A stretch of DNA of 64,000 bases, taken from the NCBI GenBank assembly GCA_023653785.1, contig JAMKCH010005439.1, forward strand, positions 62,001 to 126,000. The letters run 5' to 3'. The stretch is from Ophioderma brevispina. Its lineage: Eukaryota; Echinodermata; Ophiuroidea; Amphilepidida; Ophiodermatidae. The notes below the pieces were generated by a model. It was not told the origin of the DNA. It saw only the letters and a list, made by a program, of their open reading frames with translations, and did not search any database. The translations under genes were made by a program, and so were the position numbers. Below, one piece after another: positions 1 through 10,793 of the stretch (its first letter is position 1; each line of letters starts with the position of its first letter).

Positions 1-199
1 GTAACTTAGGTAAGCCGTGTGCCTTAATTTGCATAGATCCTTATGGCTGAAAAGTAGGCATTGCACGTTAAATATTGATAAAAATATAATGTTCTGGTGG
101 AGAATGACTATTCTGACGACTATTCTAACACCTCCAACTGCTGTTTGATAGTAAGTTTTGACTTTCTAGTCAAGCACTCATTGGGAATTTACCTCTCCC

Positions 200-2075
200 G
201 ACATGTCAACAGTCACCAGGGAAATCCGATCCCACTGCTCCAGAAAGATCCTCCCTAGATTCCCCAGATCAGGCCACTGCACCATCTTGGTTATTATTGA
301 CATCAAGATCACAATCTCCAGCCTCTACAAAAAGAGATCGAACTTCAGGAAAGCCAACTGGCCCAAGTGGCAAGTTCAAACAACTCATTAGTGAACTTAA
401 TCCAAGCTGCTAGACCAGACTTCTTCAGTCTTCTAACATCAACATCGTATATTCTGACTTCTGCTCTACATATATGATTGCTTTACCTAGCAGCTAAACA
501 CTCCATTCCAAGAGGCAGAATCCCTACACCCACTGTTGAGACAAGAAATGTGACGAGTTGTATAAATTGACGTGCAATACCGACTGCGATACTGAGAGAA
601 TAGAGAAAAGGCAACTAGCTACTGTATTTTCTTTGCCAAAAGAGACGTACCAGATTTGAGGGAGAGATATCCAATATCAACTTTACTCACTCAAGCTTCA
701 AGGCCTGGAACACCGACAACAAGCTCACCGGTCGTAGCTGTCCAGTTATAGTGTCCTGTCTCTTGTCAATAATGGAAAGTGGCAAAACCACTGGTCCGTG
801 TGATGCAATGGTCAAAGCCTTGGACTTGTAATCTCAGGGTTGCAAGTTAGAACCCCGCTGGGCAATTGCCTCCACTTTAATAGAAGGCCCTAGAGTAAAT
901 CAACCACAATGATTGACTTTCCAGACATAAAATGTTTCTTAAATGTAATTGGTCATACCAGTTTGGCACGATGTAGCTTGTCTATAATGCAGAGTTTCCC
1001 AAGGGAAGCAAAGTTCTCAAGAATGGGAAAGCTCCTGGCAATGGCAACATCCATACAGAATTAAAGAATATGGGACCTGAAGCTGTGCGATGGCTCCAAC
1101 TCAGCAATTAGATGGAAGACTTCATAGGTCATTGCAATCCTGAAGCCAAGAAACCAGCAAACCAGCCCAAGAGTTAGAAACCCATCTCGCTGCTATCTCG
1201 AGCTTGTTTGAGCTACCACTCACCCAATTTGGCTCTCGAAGAGTTTAAATCAACAGCTGATCAGATAACATGTCAATGATATCGAAACAGCCTTCCACAG
1301 GAAGCATAAGTTTGGGGCAGCCTTTATAAATCTAACGGCTGCCTATGATACAGTCTGGCATCGAGGTCTCTATCTTAATATACTCAAAATCTTCCCTGAT
1401 GTCAAGCATGTCAGGTTCATTATTGCTCATCCCGAATCTTTTGTCCTGGGGTATGGGGACATCAAATGGCCAATGCAGTAGAAAACCCAAATTTCGGAAC
1501 GTCCCACAAGTTTCTGTCCTGGCACCCAGCCTCTTCAATATTTATGTCTCAGAATGCCGAAGGGAGTTTCTTCGCAGTACTCCTACGCAGACACGATATT
1601 GTACTTGGAATAGCTGCTGATTCCTTTGAGGCCTTAGAAGCAGTGTTGCAGAAAAACCATATCACTTATTACTGTAAGCCAATTCTTCCATCGATGGCAA
1701 TAGAAACTCTGTAAACCCAAGACTGCGACCGGCTCTGTTTTCCACTTTGCAAACCTGGAGAAAAACTGTCACACGATCCAACACCAAAGTACCATGGCGT
1801 CATAATGGACCGCTTCTTTTGACACTTCACGAACACATCAACTGTTGCCTTGGCATACTCCACTGCTGAATACATCGCACCAGTATGGAGTCGCAGTGTA
1901 CATTCACACAAGATTGATGTCATTCTGAATGATGTAATGAGACTTATTAGCGGTTGCCTTCTTGGCAACGCCTGTAGAATATCTTCCAATTCTGTCTTGC
2001 ATAATTCCTGCAAACCTTAGGAGGAACCTTCAGACGATCAAGATGATTCTTTATCGATAAACCTGAATTCTCGAT
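200..2075 (+). mobile_element. Degenerate LINE ORF2 (jockey/CR1-type), endonuclease tail through RT thumb
   Basis: A non-LTR retrotransposon polyprotein is readable in pieces across several frames. Near 265-375 there is an endonuclease end resembling the SDH..P...KKRSNFRKANW type. Linker motifs follow: AAKHSIPRGR at about 490-519, FTHSSFKAWN at 682-711 and LTGRS at 724-738. The reverse transcriptase then shows NGKAPG at 1022-1039, LTAAYDTVWHRGL at 1332-1370, VLAPSLFNIY near 1518, and STAEYIAPVWSRS near 1860. A final stretch reading PVEYLPILSC lies at about 1971-2000. The catalytic YADD box near 1584 reads YADT, so the second aspartate is lost. Stops and frameshifts occur throughout, and a SINE-like sequence interrupts the linker. 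In known families this protein nicks DNA and reverse-transcribes its own RNA; this copy is dead. The clade call rests on recalled motif similarity. Confidence 0.85.
785..960 (+). mobile_element. tRNA-derived SINE remnant inside the LINE
   Basis: A tRNA-like block at about 792-862 has an anticodon-arm-like segment CTTGGACTTGTAATC (loop CTTGTAA, a threonine TGT anticodon by analogy). A B-box-like AGTTAGAACCC follows. It falls exactly where the LINE linker protein becomes unreadable between LTGRS and NGKAPG, so insertion into the LINE is likely. No poly(A) tail or clear target-site duplication was seen, and the right boundary is a guess. Confidence 0.5.
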
Positions 2076-2264
2076 GAAAGCTTGGTGTATCGCCAAGAAT
2101 CCTGATTTTTCAATTGAAAAAAGTTGAATTCTTCTCTTGGCGTGAATCCTGTTTTTTTTTTTTAATTAAAAACCTATTATGTTATGTTATTTATTGACAA
2201 ATCTTATCATGACGGTAGTACGTATATTCAATTATAGATTAGCAGTTTGCATGTCCGATGATAA

Positions 2265-2370
2265 TGGTGTGTGTGTGTGTTTGTGTGTGTGTAGGGGGGG
2301 TGGGATGTGTTTGTGGGGTGTGTTTGTCGGGGGTGTGGGTGTGTAGGGGTGTGGGTGTAAGACGGAGGTG
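2265..2370. repeat. GT- and G-rich simple repeat
   Basis: A (GT)n tract from about 2270 passes into an irregular GGGTGTG-rich tract to about 2365. It is strand-asymmetric (G/T only) and shows no coding potential. Confidence 0.85.
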
Positions 2371-2499
2371 GGGATGCTGTAGGAATTAAATAACCAGTGA
2401 TAGTGATAGTGAAAGCAAATCTAATGTTTTTTAGGTCAAGTGCAATAATAGATGTGATTCAAGGTTTGACATTTTGCTCCAAATTGCATTGGCAGGCAT

Positions 2500-2860
2500 T
2501 TAGATTAATGCAAATTAGGTATCTACCAAGCATGTATGGTGCCTCTTTAAGACAAATAAAATATAATAAAGTCATAAATGTAATAAATTTAGGCATTTTA
2601 GGTGCCAAAATAATAAGCAATATAACACAATCAGTGTACAAGTCTTAGATTTGGCGGCCATTTTGGATTTATGCAAATTAAGCGGTACACCTCTGCCAAG
2701 CATGAATGGTGTCTGTATAAGACATACAATATAATATATTCATAAATATAACAAATGTAGGCATTTTAGGTGCCAAATTATTATTTTAGATAAGTAATAC
2801 GACAAAATCCTTGTAAAAATCTTAGGATTGGCGGCCATTTTGGATTTATGCAAAATAGTC
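2500..2860. repeat. Diverged tandem repeat, period about 165-177 bp
   Basis: The segment ATGCAAATTA recurs at 2508 and 2671, with ATGCAAAATA at 2848. Each is followed or preceded by shared sequence: CCAAGCATG, GGCATTTTAGGTGCCAAA and GGCGGCCATTTTGGATTTA. This makes about two units plus a partial third. Units differ at many positions, so the array is old. ATGCAAAT matches the octamer (POU) motif by chance or descent; no promoter is implied. Confidence 0.75.
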
Positions 2861-2909
2861 ATATTTCCACCACTTGGAATTTTCTGGACTTTTAGTATGG
2901 CATTTTTGG

Positions 2910-3380
2910 GACTATATAGAAATGCATTGTGGTGAAAGAAATTCTATTGCAATTTTTTCCAGCTTCACTAGCCTATACAGCGATGGTGTCTCAAAATCTC
3001 CACTAAACAGTTGATTTTGGTTAACACCAGTACATAATACACACAGATCAATAATGTTTGTGATTGAGGTAAAACAGTACAGATCATGGTGCACAATATT
3101 ACGTTTATAAATCTGGGATATTGACAAAGATAATTTTTTTCTCTAGTCAGAATAGAAATTACAGATATAAAGTACTGCCTTGTTTTTAATACACAAATTT
3201 CAAGCCAACCATATCTACAGCCTAAAGTTTCAGAGTTATAGGCCAAAAATAGAAAAAAATAAAAAGGGTCAATTTCAGTTGTACAGGGGTCAAATTGTAA
3301 AGTTATTCCGATTTGGATACAAAATGATGCAGATCATTGTGGAGTTAGTAAAGCATAAATATCTCAGACCCAAATTTTGA
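2910..3380. repeat. Dispersed repeat family A, copy 1 (uninterrupted)
   Basis: About 250 bp (2970-3226) matches 51400-51610, starting at TACAGCGATGGTGTCTC. The part from about 3215 (ATATCTACAGCCTAAAG) to 3320 (TTCCGATTTGGAT) matches a second locus that is split by a 3.86-kb insertion at 16965-20821. In the minus strand copies 1 and 51.4 kb share a short open stretch containing CTGVNQNQLFS / CTGGNHNQLFS and DFETPSLY. The repeat may therefore once have been coding, but no family is recognised. Confidence 0.7.
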
Positions 3381-3639
3381 TTTCAATACAATTACGATAA
3401 ATTATTATTTGTGGTGGAATGATAAAATTATTATTGGAAAGAAATCGATTAACTACAAAAAATTGGGGATATAAAGGCATTATTCCATCAACGATCTAAT
3501 AAGTAAATCAGGTAGACGAAGTACACACTATTTAGGGTTTGAAGACGAAGACCAATTTTGTTGAATATCACGGCATTTTCACTTGTTTAAAAGATACTTC
3601 ATGGCATCGATCGCCATAAACGATTGGACACGCCTTTCC

Positions 3640-4155
3640 AACCCACGAACCGAGATATTTTATATAGATCTCAAAAAGGCTGTAATGAATTCTATCGTTA
3701 TCGTTTATTACTAAGAAAATTAATACAATCCGTTTCAAACACCATTAAATGGAAAAAAGAATAGAAACACAATTTTGCTCTAATGATTTGCGGAAAATCT
3801 GCCAAAGACATTTCAAAATACAAACGACAAGAGGAAACAATGGTTTCAATACAGAATCATTAACAATATCATTGCAACTAATGTATAAAATAATTATTAG
3901 ACTTGACAATTTTTGTACTTTCTGTCTGGATGATATTGAAACTATTTGTCATCTTTTGCCACTGTAAACATGTAAAATCTTTCTGGAAAAGAATTGAGAC
4001 TTTGTTTCATCTGATTACATGATACTTTTTGGTTCAGAAGGTGGCAAGGTTGTGAATATAATTCTTTTACTCGCTAAATTCCACATGTATAGATCTAGAG
4101 TACAAAATTGTGAATCAAACAATGCAAGTTTTATTGTAGAATTAATAAAAGCATA
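3640..4155 (+). mobile_element. L1/Tx1-type LINE C-terminal remnant with zinc-knuckle motif
   Basis: The reading CTFCLDDIETICHL at 3914-3955 is followed, after a one-base frameshift, by CHCKHVKSFWKRIETLF. This matches the C-x2-C...H...C knuckle and FW motif known at the C-terminus of L1/Tx1 LINE ORF2 proteins. Upstream, 3749-3910 reads with fewer breaks and fits the 'connection' region before that motif. Downstream, ILFGSEGG and NIILLLAKFHMYRSRVQ continue the same domain to a stop near 4155. The RT and endonuclease domains are absent, as expected of a 5'-truncated insertion. At least two frameshifts make it non-functional. Confidence 0.75.
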
Positions 4156-4394
4156 AACACAGTAAAATATATAGCAATGGAAAATATGAAAGAACGGTTT
4201 TGACCAAAAATTTGGGTAGGTGGACATTCTGAAATGAAGTAATGATAACTTAGTGTATGTATCTGACATTATAATATTGCAGTAAGGTTTTTGGAACAAA
4301 ATGTTATGAACCCAATTATAATGAAACATATAATTAAATTGCTAAACTTCACATATAAAATTGTATGTGTATATGTATGTATTTGAAATGATGT

Positions 4395-4530
4395 TTGAAT
4401 AAAGGCTTTGCCTGTGGAGCTGATGCTAATTACCAAATTAGGGGGAACAAGTTCAAGTCCCATTTAGTACAATGGACGTTGACCTACTGTGTCCCTAACA
4501 TCGGGAACTAAGCATTAAGACAGTCAAAAT
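4395..4530 (+). repeat. Dispersed repeat with tRNA-like B box; inverted partner at 20985-21060
   Basis: The block contains AGTTCAAGTCC (close to the pol III B box) near 4449. It is followed by GTACAATGGACGTTGACCTA, which recurs on the opposite strand at about 21020-21055 with similar flanks (CTAAGCAT). It may be a SINE remnant, but the A box is weak. Confidence 0.45.
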
Positions 4531-4934
4531 ATTCCTTAATGTATCAACTATCAGCTCCAATACTGGTGGAATGTTTAACATCCACTTGTTTCGTTTCTTC
4601 CCCTTTGTTTTTCTGTTTTGGGGGCACTTATTTGCTTTTCCTCAATACACCCCCCACTTGATAACACAAAGCTGAGCTCTGTTCAATATCTTTGGCAACT
4701 GCCCGACGAATCATCTGTCGGTCATAGGACTGGGACAACCTTGTCAAAGCTTCCCACGTTTATAAGGGACAATAGATTACCGTTCAACAAGGTCAAATCC
4801 ACCTTTATTTGTCTCGATCCCCCCCCCTCTCAAAAAAAAGTCTAGATGTTTCTTTTACGCGTGGGCATACGGCCATGGCATTGTGGGGGCTGATTGAGCT
4901 ATTATGCAAGGGCCCTTTCACTTCATCGCCGATG
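4531..4934. other. Unassigned sequence
   Basis: No gene, TIR or recognisable repeat was seen. It contains a short C tract near 4821 and leads directly into the foldback-like element. Confidence 0.5.
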
Positions 4935-6030
4935 CCCAGGTATGGCACGCTCCACGTACAAATCATGGCGATTTTTCCCGCGACATGTCGAGTTTCAGCC
5001 GCTGTGTATCGAGTTTTCCCCCCCATATGTCGAGTGTGCAGCGATATATGACGAGTTTTACAGCGCTATCTGTCGCAGTTTGCCCTCTATAATCTGAGTT
5101 GTGGGCTCTCTATATGGGGAGTTTGACATAAATCATTCCAGTTTTACGCCGCATCCCACGTATCAAGTCATGGGCGAGTTTTCTTTTTCCCGCGCAATCG
5201 AGTTTCACGCGCTGTGTATTCGAGTTTTCCTCGCCATTATGTCGAGTATGCAGCGTTATCTGTCTAGTTTACAGCGCTATATATCCAGTTTGTTTGCCCT
5301 CTATACAAATATCGAGTTTTTTTTTTTTATAGCCCCCCTTGTGGGTTTTGCTCTCTATATGGTGAGTTTGACATAAATCTGTCCAGTTTTAAGCTCCACG
5401 CATCAAATCATGGCGAGTGTTCCCGCGCATGTCGAGTTTCACCCGCTGTGTATCGAGGGTTCTCGCCATTAGGGTTCGAGTGTGCAGCGTATATATGTCG
5501 AGTTCAGCGCTATATGTCCAGTTTGCCCTCTATACATCGAGTTTTGCTCTCCTATATGGTGAGTTGACAAAATCCTGTCAGTTTCAAAATCTCGATATGA
5601 TTTTTTCTAAACAGGAGCCAAAACTCGACATGATTTTTTCTCAACATGTCAAAAATCGACATGATTTTTGTTGGTGTATGTGTAAAAAAATCATGTCGAG
5701 AGTGCTCATGTGAGAACAAAAATCATGTCGAGTTTGTTCATGTGAGAAAAAAAATCAGAAAAGGAAAAAAAATAAAAAAAATCATGTCGAGGTTTGTCAT
5801 GTTGAGAAAAAAATCATGTCCAGTTTGCACATGTTGAAAAAAATCATGCATGTCCAGTTTTTTAAAACTCGGCCTGAATTTATTCTGGACATGATATATG
5901 AAACTCGGCCCATAAAGAGTTCAACTGGATAGCAGCGCTGTAAACTCGACATATAGCGGGGTTAACTTTGATATACGCGCAGAAACTCGCGCATATTTGA
6001 TCCGTGGGAGCGTTTCCATAACCAAGGTCT
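4935..6030. mobile_element. Foldback-like element built from TCGAGTTT motif repeats
   Basis: The left arm (about 4935-5590) holds three diverged tandem units of about 190-240 bp, each with GTGTATCGAG, GCAGCG-TAT-TCGAGTTT-like and TTTGCCCTCTATA segments. The centre (5590-5870) carries CTCGACATGATTTTT-type motifs that switch to AAAAATCATGTCGAG after about 5675. That gives a strong hairpin at 5655-5701. The right arm (about 5870-6030) is the inverted counterpart of the left unit: the reverse complement of 5985-6025 (GGTTATGG...CGCTCCCACGGATCAA) aligns to 4939-4970 (GGTATGG...CGCTCCACGTACAA). Arms are unequal in length. No coding sequence is present. Known sea urchin TU foldback elements have a comparable design, but homology was not tested. 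Confidence 0.7.
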
Positions 6031-6796
6031 TCCGTAAAGCGAGGTAGTCTTCGAAGTAGCAAACACTAAAACACTGTGTCGTCTTGCATGTATCCAGAGT
6101 TTCATGCCTCCCGTCTCATACGATACGCTGCAATTGCAATGTCGAGAGCTGATTCTGGCTTTTAGCTGACTTTTTCTGCTGACCTTCCAGTCCTAGAGAC
6201 GTCCAGAATCGTTGAGCTTGTCCCCTTCGCTTCGTAATATAAGATGTTGCATACACATGTCATGGGCCGACATAAGGCATTTTTGCATTGAGTAATTACT
6301 GGCGAAGTTCTGCAACACCCTTTGTGAACAGTGGAACTCGCATTAGGCCCTTTGCTGGGGCCTGAGCTGAAGCAAGCAGAAAATGTCATACAAGATGTTA
6401 CACTGCAATTGATTGAAATGTTATACAGTAGAGTTGTTTATACTGAATCATTCCCCAACAGCTCTTTGTTATGTCCCTTTGTAAGTTACTGGTTTATTTT
6501 TCTCACTGCTTTAGCACCCAACAATACAGTTTCTGTAAAATTGAAGTTGCAATTCAGCACAATATTTTAATTTGTATCTATTTACTGCCTGTACAAAATC
6601 ATCTGTGTTTGTGTGCTTTCTGACGACGAAACAGTTCGAGAAGAACATCGCTTTTCGAAGTCATGTCTAAAATTATCACAATTCTCCATCAACTTCATTT
6701 TTTTCAAACTTTCTCACAATACACCATCGACTTCACATGAAAAATTTAAAATCATAGAACCAGGACAAAAATTCGTTGAGATCGAAATAATAATAT
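6031..6796. other. Unassigned sequence
   Basis: No domain, TIR or tRNA-like block was recognised. Reading frames are short and unsupported. Confidence 0.5.
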
Positions 6797-7530
6797 CAAA
6801 GACTTGATATAGCGCATTATGCAAAGGCCTCAAAGCGCTTTACTTCAAACCTAACAACTTAATACAAATGTTTAAAAACCTCTTAAAATACTAAATAGCA
6901 AAAACATTGGATAAATAACATTTATAACATACTATACACTGGTAGTTAATACAGCTAAAACAAAGACCACTGAAATTTTATAGACACCATTTATATACTC
7001 ATTTAGATAAAAACACATAAATTATGAAAACAGAAAAGTTTTCAGTAATGACTTGAAAATAGCGACGGACGCGGCGGATCTGATGTGCTCCGGTAATTTG
7101 TTCCATAATTTGGGAGCTGCAGTGACAAACGCTCGATCACCATAGAATTGAGTACGGGTTATGAGGTGGTGGTAACAGAAAGAAGTGTCTGTGAAGATGA
7201 GCGAAGATTTCGACCCGGTTTGTAAGGGGATATGAGTGATGACATTATATTTTGGAGCAAGATTGTGAAGAGCCTATATGAAGCAGAAGCACTTTGTAAA
7301 CTGCGCGTTGATGGACTGGAAGCCAATGTAAAGAATTGAGAACAGGAGTTATGTGATCGTGGCGAGAGGTGCGAGAAACAAGACGAGCAGCGGAGTTCTG
7401 AATACGTTGCAACCGCGAATTGTACGATTTAGGTAGAAGAGAATGGAATTGCACGAATCCAACCGCGAAGGGACAAAGGCGTGGACGAGAGAAATGCTTG
7501 TAAGGTTTTGTTTTTAGCAGCAGCAAAAAT
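6797..7530 (-). mobile_element. L2/CR1-type LINE, 5'-truncated, RT C-terminus plus 3' UTR
   Basis: On the minus strand the sequence reads LDSCNSIL, then after a frameshift YNSRLQRIQNSAARLV and HITPVLNSLHWLPVHQR. After another frameshift near 7272 it reads ALHNLAPKYN and finally YGDRAFVTAAPKLWNKLP and FKSLLKTFLF before a stop near 7040. These are hallmark motifs of the C-terminal end of L2/CR1 reverse transcriptases. The following ~240 bp is AT-rich and ends in AAAGCGCTTTGAGGCCTTTG and GCGCTATATCAAG, as expected of the 3' UTR of this group. The copy lacks endonuclease and RT core, so it is a typical dead-on-arrival insertion. An adjacent A-rich tract at 7549 lies on the 5' side and is not its tail. 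Confidence 0.88.
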
Positions 7531-8931
7531 GATATAAAATCACTCTTGAAAAAAAAAAAAAATAGTAATTAGCCCACCCTTATCGAAGGAGTATAACGCA
7601 CGCTAACCTGTACCAATTATACACTCCTAAAACTCCAAATTTGACAAATGTAAAAAGAAAAAAAAAAAATCCAACAATCATTTGGGATAAGCAAGTATTT
7701 AAAAAAAAACGTCTGCAAGTTTTGCTCCTTTTCACAGTTTCGACTCTCTCTCACAGCTGACGAGCAAGTGAGCAAGTTAGCAGGATCGACGGGCATAACG
7801 AAGCAATCGAGCCTGGGGAACAAAACTCCCAGGTCGTCTCGGGAACACCCTTAAAGAAACTGGTTAAAAAAAGACAAAAGACGTACGAAGAGCTGACAAT
7901 AACCCAGTTTAAATTCAAAAAAAGGTGGGGGTTGGACCCACAGTTAGGCAAAGTTGCCAATAAGCTCTTCAGAAGTAAAATTTCGTCACGAATCAAAAAT
8001 AGCAAAATATATTGCTTCATTACAAAGAAATGTCATTCGGATAAATCGATAAACTTCTCATAAAAGTTTCAGTATTTTTTTCCTACCGATCTCATTGGGC
8101 TCATCGCCAATACAATCTAATAATATAATCTATTAGGGTCAAGCGGATACTGCATTAAAAATATGGCTGCTGCACTGCAGTCATATTCGTGTATTGCTTT
8201 TGGTGAATGTCAAAGATTCAGACATTGATTATTTTACCCACGACGGTTGTGACAATGTAGAAAATGATTAAGTGTACAGAAGATGATAATAGTTCTGCTT
8301 CAATGAAATCATTAATCAAGCTAAAACTCTTTACGGCTTATTTCACGTACCAAAAAGTAACAATATTATTTTTCATCATCAATCAAAAACGGGCAAAACG
8401 GCAAATGCACCAAGAAAAAAGTTTAATTTTATTTAATTCCATCAAGATAACTACCATTTAAAAATTTGACCAAATTTTGTTCCACCGTAATCATCACCAT
8501 GATAGTGTTGGTTAAAAAACAAAGCTAGAGTAGGAGAAGGCGGATGCCAAACTAACCCAGTCAGGGTTTATTAAAATGTGTGTTAATCGGATTCTCGAGA
8601 CATGAGGAGATTTCCAGTAAGAACCCATTTTTTTTTTTTTTTTTTTTTTTTTTTGCATTTTGGAATGTATACCAATGTCTTAGATCACACCTGAAGTGAA
8701 TACGCAAATACGCATTTCTTAATAAGATGATGATTTAGTATTTTCCGTCGTGCACGACAGAAAATTTAGGATGCACACTAGTAAATAACATGAGAAACAG
8801 AGGCAAGTCCAGCCCCCGCTGCAAATGACGGTGTTTGTTTTTTGGGTTTTTTTTACCGGTTTCTAAGTGTACCCTAAAAACTGAGAGAAATTATGCAGGA
8901 TCTGGGTTGAAAATCATGGTTGGAATCAATA
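7531..8931. other. Unassigned sequence with A and T tracts
   Basis: Holds A-rich tracts near 7550, 7655 and 7700 and a long T tract at about 8630-8655. The T tract could be the tail of a minus-strand retroposon, but no body was recognised beside it. A short palindrome (8740-8765) is listed separately. Confidence 0.5.
8740..8765. repeat. 26-bp near-perfect palindrome
   Basis: The sequence centres on GTCGTGCACGAC, with 13-bp arms differing at one pair (TTTTCCGTCGTG against TTTTCTGTCGTG). A related stem TTCTGTCG/CGACAGAA occurs at 61276-61297. Confidence 0.8.
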
Positions 8932-9299
8932 TAAAGGCTGACTCAGAGATTTCCTGAGGAGGGCGCCCTGAATTTCCAAAAAAAAATCGTATTTTTGCAT
9001 GTACATAATGCTTGTCCATATACTAATCACTGTGTGAAATTGCTAAGCTTAAATCGAATTCCTTCATATAGAAAATCACAACTTTGTTTAAAAATTCCGG
9101 ATCCGGAAATTTTATTATACACAGTATCCTAGGGGACGTAATACTACACATACATGTTTACTGCATCAAAACGAAAAATCCGATTCATCTCAAATTTCGG
9201 AATTGTGCATTTTAGGTTCCTATCTTTAGTTCTAGTTGACTATTTTTCATTATTACACAAAAAAATAAATATTTTCGAAATCTCTGAGTCAGACTTTAA
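8932..9299. mobile_element. MITE, about 368 bp, TIR around CTGACTCAGAGATTTC
   Basis: The left end AAAGGCTGACTCAGAGATTT (from 8933) is mirrored by GAAATCTCTGAGTCAGACTT (from 9276). The interior is AT-rich without coding content. A partial second copy of its right half lies at about 27770-27906, sharing GTTTACTGCAT and the right TIR. Superfamily is unknown, and a clear target-site duplication could not be fixed. Confidence 0.75.
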
Positions 9300-10222
9300 G
9301 TATACAATCTGTAGGAGTATCAAAAAAGGTTGGCATTGATACAACTATTTTGATTGACATACCAATTTTAACCGTATTCTTACAGGAACACCTGACTGAA
9401 AGTGCCCTAACCTCCAGGGTCCACGTTGCAAGCTAGTCTTCACGGTCCAGTAGCTCAAAAAATTGGGATAACTACCCTAATTTCACGACTGATCGGATAG
9501 GGAGCTATGATGATCTTCAAGAAGAATGTTTGGCTTTTTTTCCATTGAGGAACGAAAGGACTTATATTTACCGGTGTGAAACCTCAAAGCATGGTTTTCT
9601 ATGGGAATGATTACGATAGTAGGCTAGCTCAAAACAAGGTCTGCGGTTTTCTTTTGTATATCCTTGTTTGTTCAATTTCAGAGAAAATTCGAATCCTAAA
9701 AAAATCTCCCCCTGTCACTCTAACGGTTAACACGATATAAAAATCTCACCCGTTGTGTTTCGAGGTAATAAGTAGGGGGGAAGAAGGTTGTGGATCATAC
9801 TTATCCCCTTTAATAAAATAACAAGGAACAAAACTTTTAAACTTCAGTTTGAGTTCATATTGTAAACTCTTACTTTAACACCTAAAGGATTATACCACCC
9901 TATCCTCAGCCTCGATCCACCAACCAATCTGAGAACCTCCTTATGACCAGAAGCAACCACAATGCACATTGTTATACTGATCATTCGCTACCTGTGCTGC
10001 AAGATAATTGGACTTTCATCACTACAGACAGGAGGGAAGCCAAAGACTGATGCCACCAGGCCCCGTCACCGAACCTTTCAGCTAACTTTGCTTTCCTCCA
10101 CCTTTCAAGGCAACCATAATTTGAGCAATAGGATCATTTAAAATCTACAATATACCGTGCTACAGGGAACTACGCAAAGCTACATCACGTCAAGCTGGTA
10201 AAATCAGCCAACAAGCACATTT
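9300..10222. other. Unassigned sequence
   Basis: No recognisable domain or repeat was found. It is somewhat less AT-rich between 9880 and 10180, where possible short coding-like stretches appear but cannot be assigned. Confidence 0.45.
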
Positions 10223-10225
10223 TAA

Positions 10226-10675
10226 GGCCTAAAAAAAAGTTTGATTGACGTAACATAGAAAAAAAATAGGGTAGGTAGGTCGGATTTTTTTTTTTTATGT
10301 TTCACATACCAGAACACAAAATATATGACACACATACAAAAACAAATGGCACATCTTCACTTTTTCTGTAACACATCTTTTATTTGTCATTTTGAATGTC
10401 GGAAAGAATTTAGTACTGCCACAGGCTACGAATTCGGCAACGTTAACGGAATAAACCGCATGTTAAAGGTGCCGAATTTTAGTGGTGGCAGAATACTAAA
10501 TTCATCCCTGAATGTCCTGCAATCCTTTAGAGTACCGAAGTAGGACGTCATTAAATTCCTGTTTTTGCATTTCAGCGTTTTCATGACCATATATCAGTTA
10601 AAAAAATAAAAATATTTAGGGTCGGCGGTAAAAATAGGGTCGGTCGGGTTACGCCAATCAAACATTTTTTAGGCC
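10226..10675. mobile_element. Non-autonomous Harbinger-like element, 450 bp, TSD TAA
   Basis: The left TIR is GGCCTAAAAAAAAGTTTGAT followed by TGACGTAAC. The right TIR, inverted, is GGCCTAAAAAATGTTTGATT followed by GGCGTAAC. Both ends abut TAA (10223-10225 and 10676-10678). A 3-bp TWA duplication with GG-starting TIRs is the rule for PIF/Harbinger. Sub-terminal GGGTCGGT-type repeats and an internal hairpin (about 10407-10450 against 10465-10505, GAATTTAGT and CTGCCAC arms) are visible. No transposase is encoded. Confidence 0.78.
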
Positions 10676-10793
10676 TAACTTCTAGGATGAGCAACCACAC
10701 ACATTGGCCGCCTACATAGACGAAATTGATCTAGGCTTTCAGTTGTAGAAACAAGGAATAATGCTAGCCTTTTATAACAGACCAAAAGGCCTT

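Noticed and set aside
7549..7564. A tract as the tail of the minus-strand L2/CR1-type LINE
   Set aside because: It lies at the 5' end of that LINE, whose 3' end is at about 6797.
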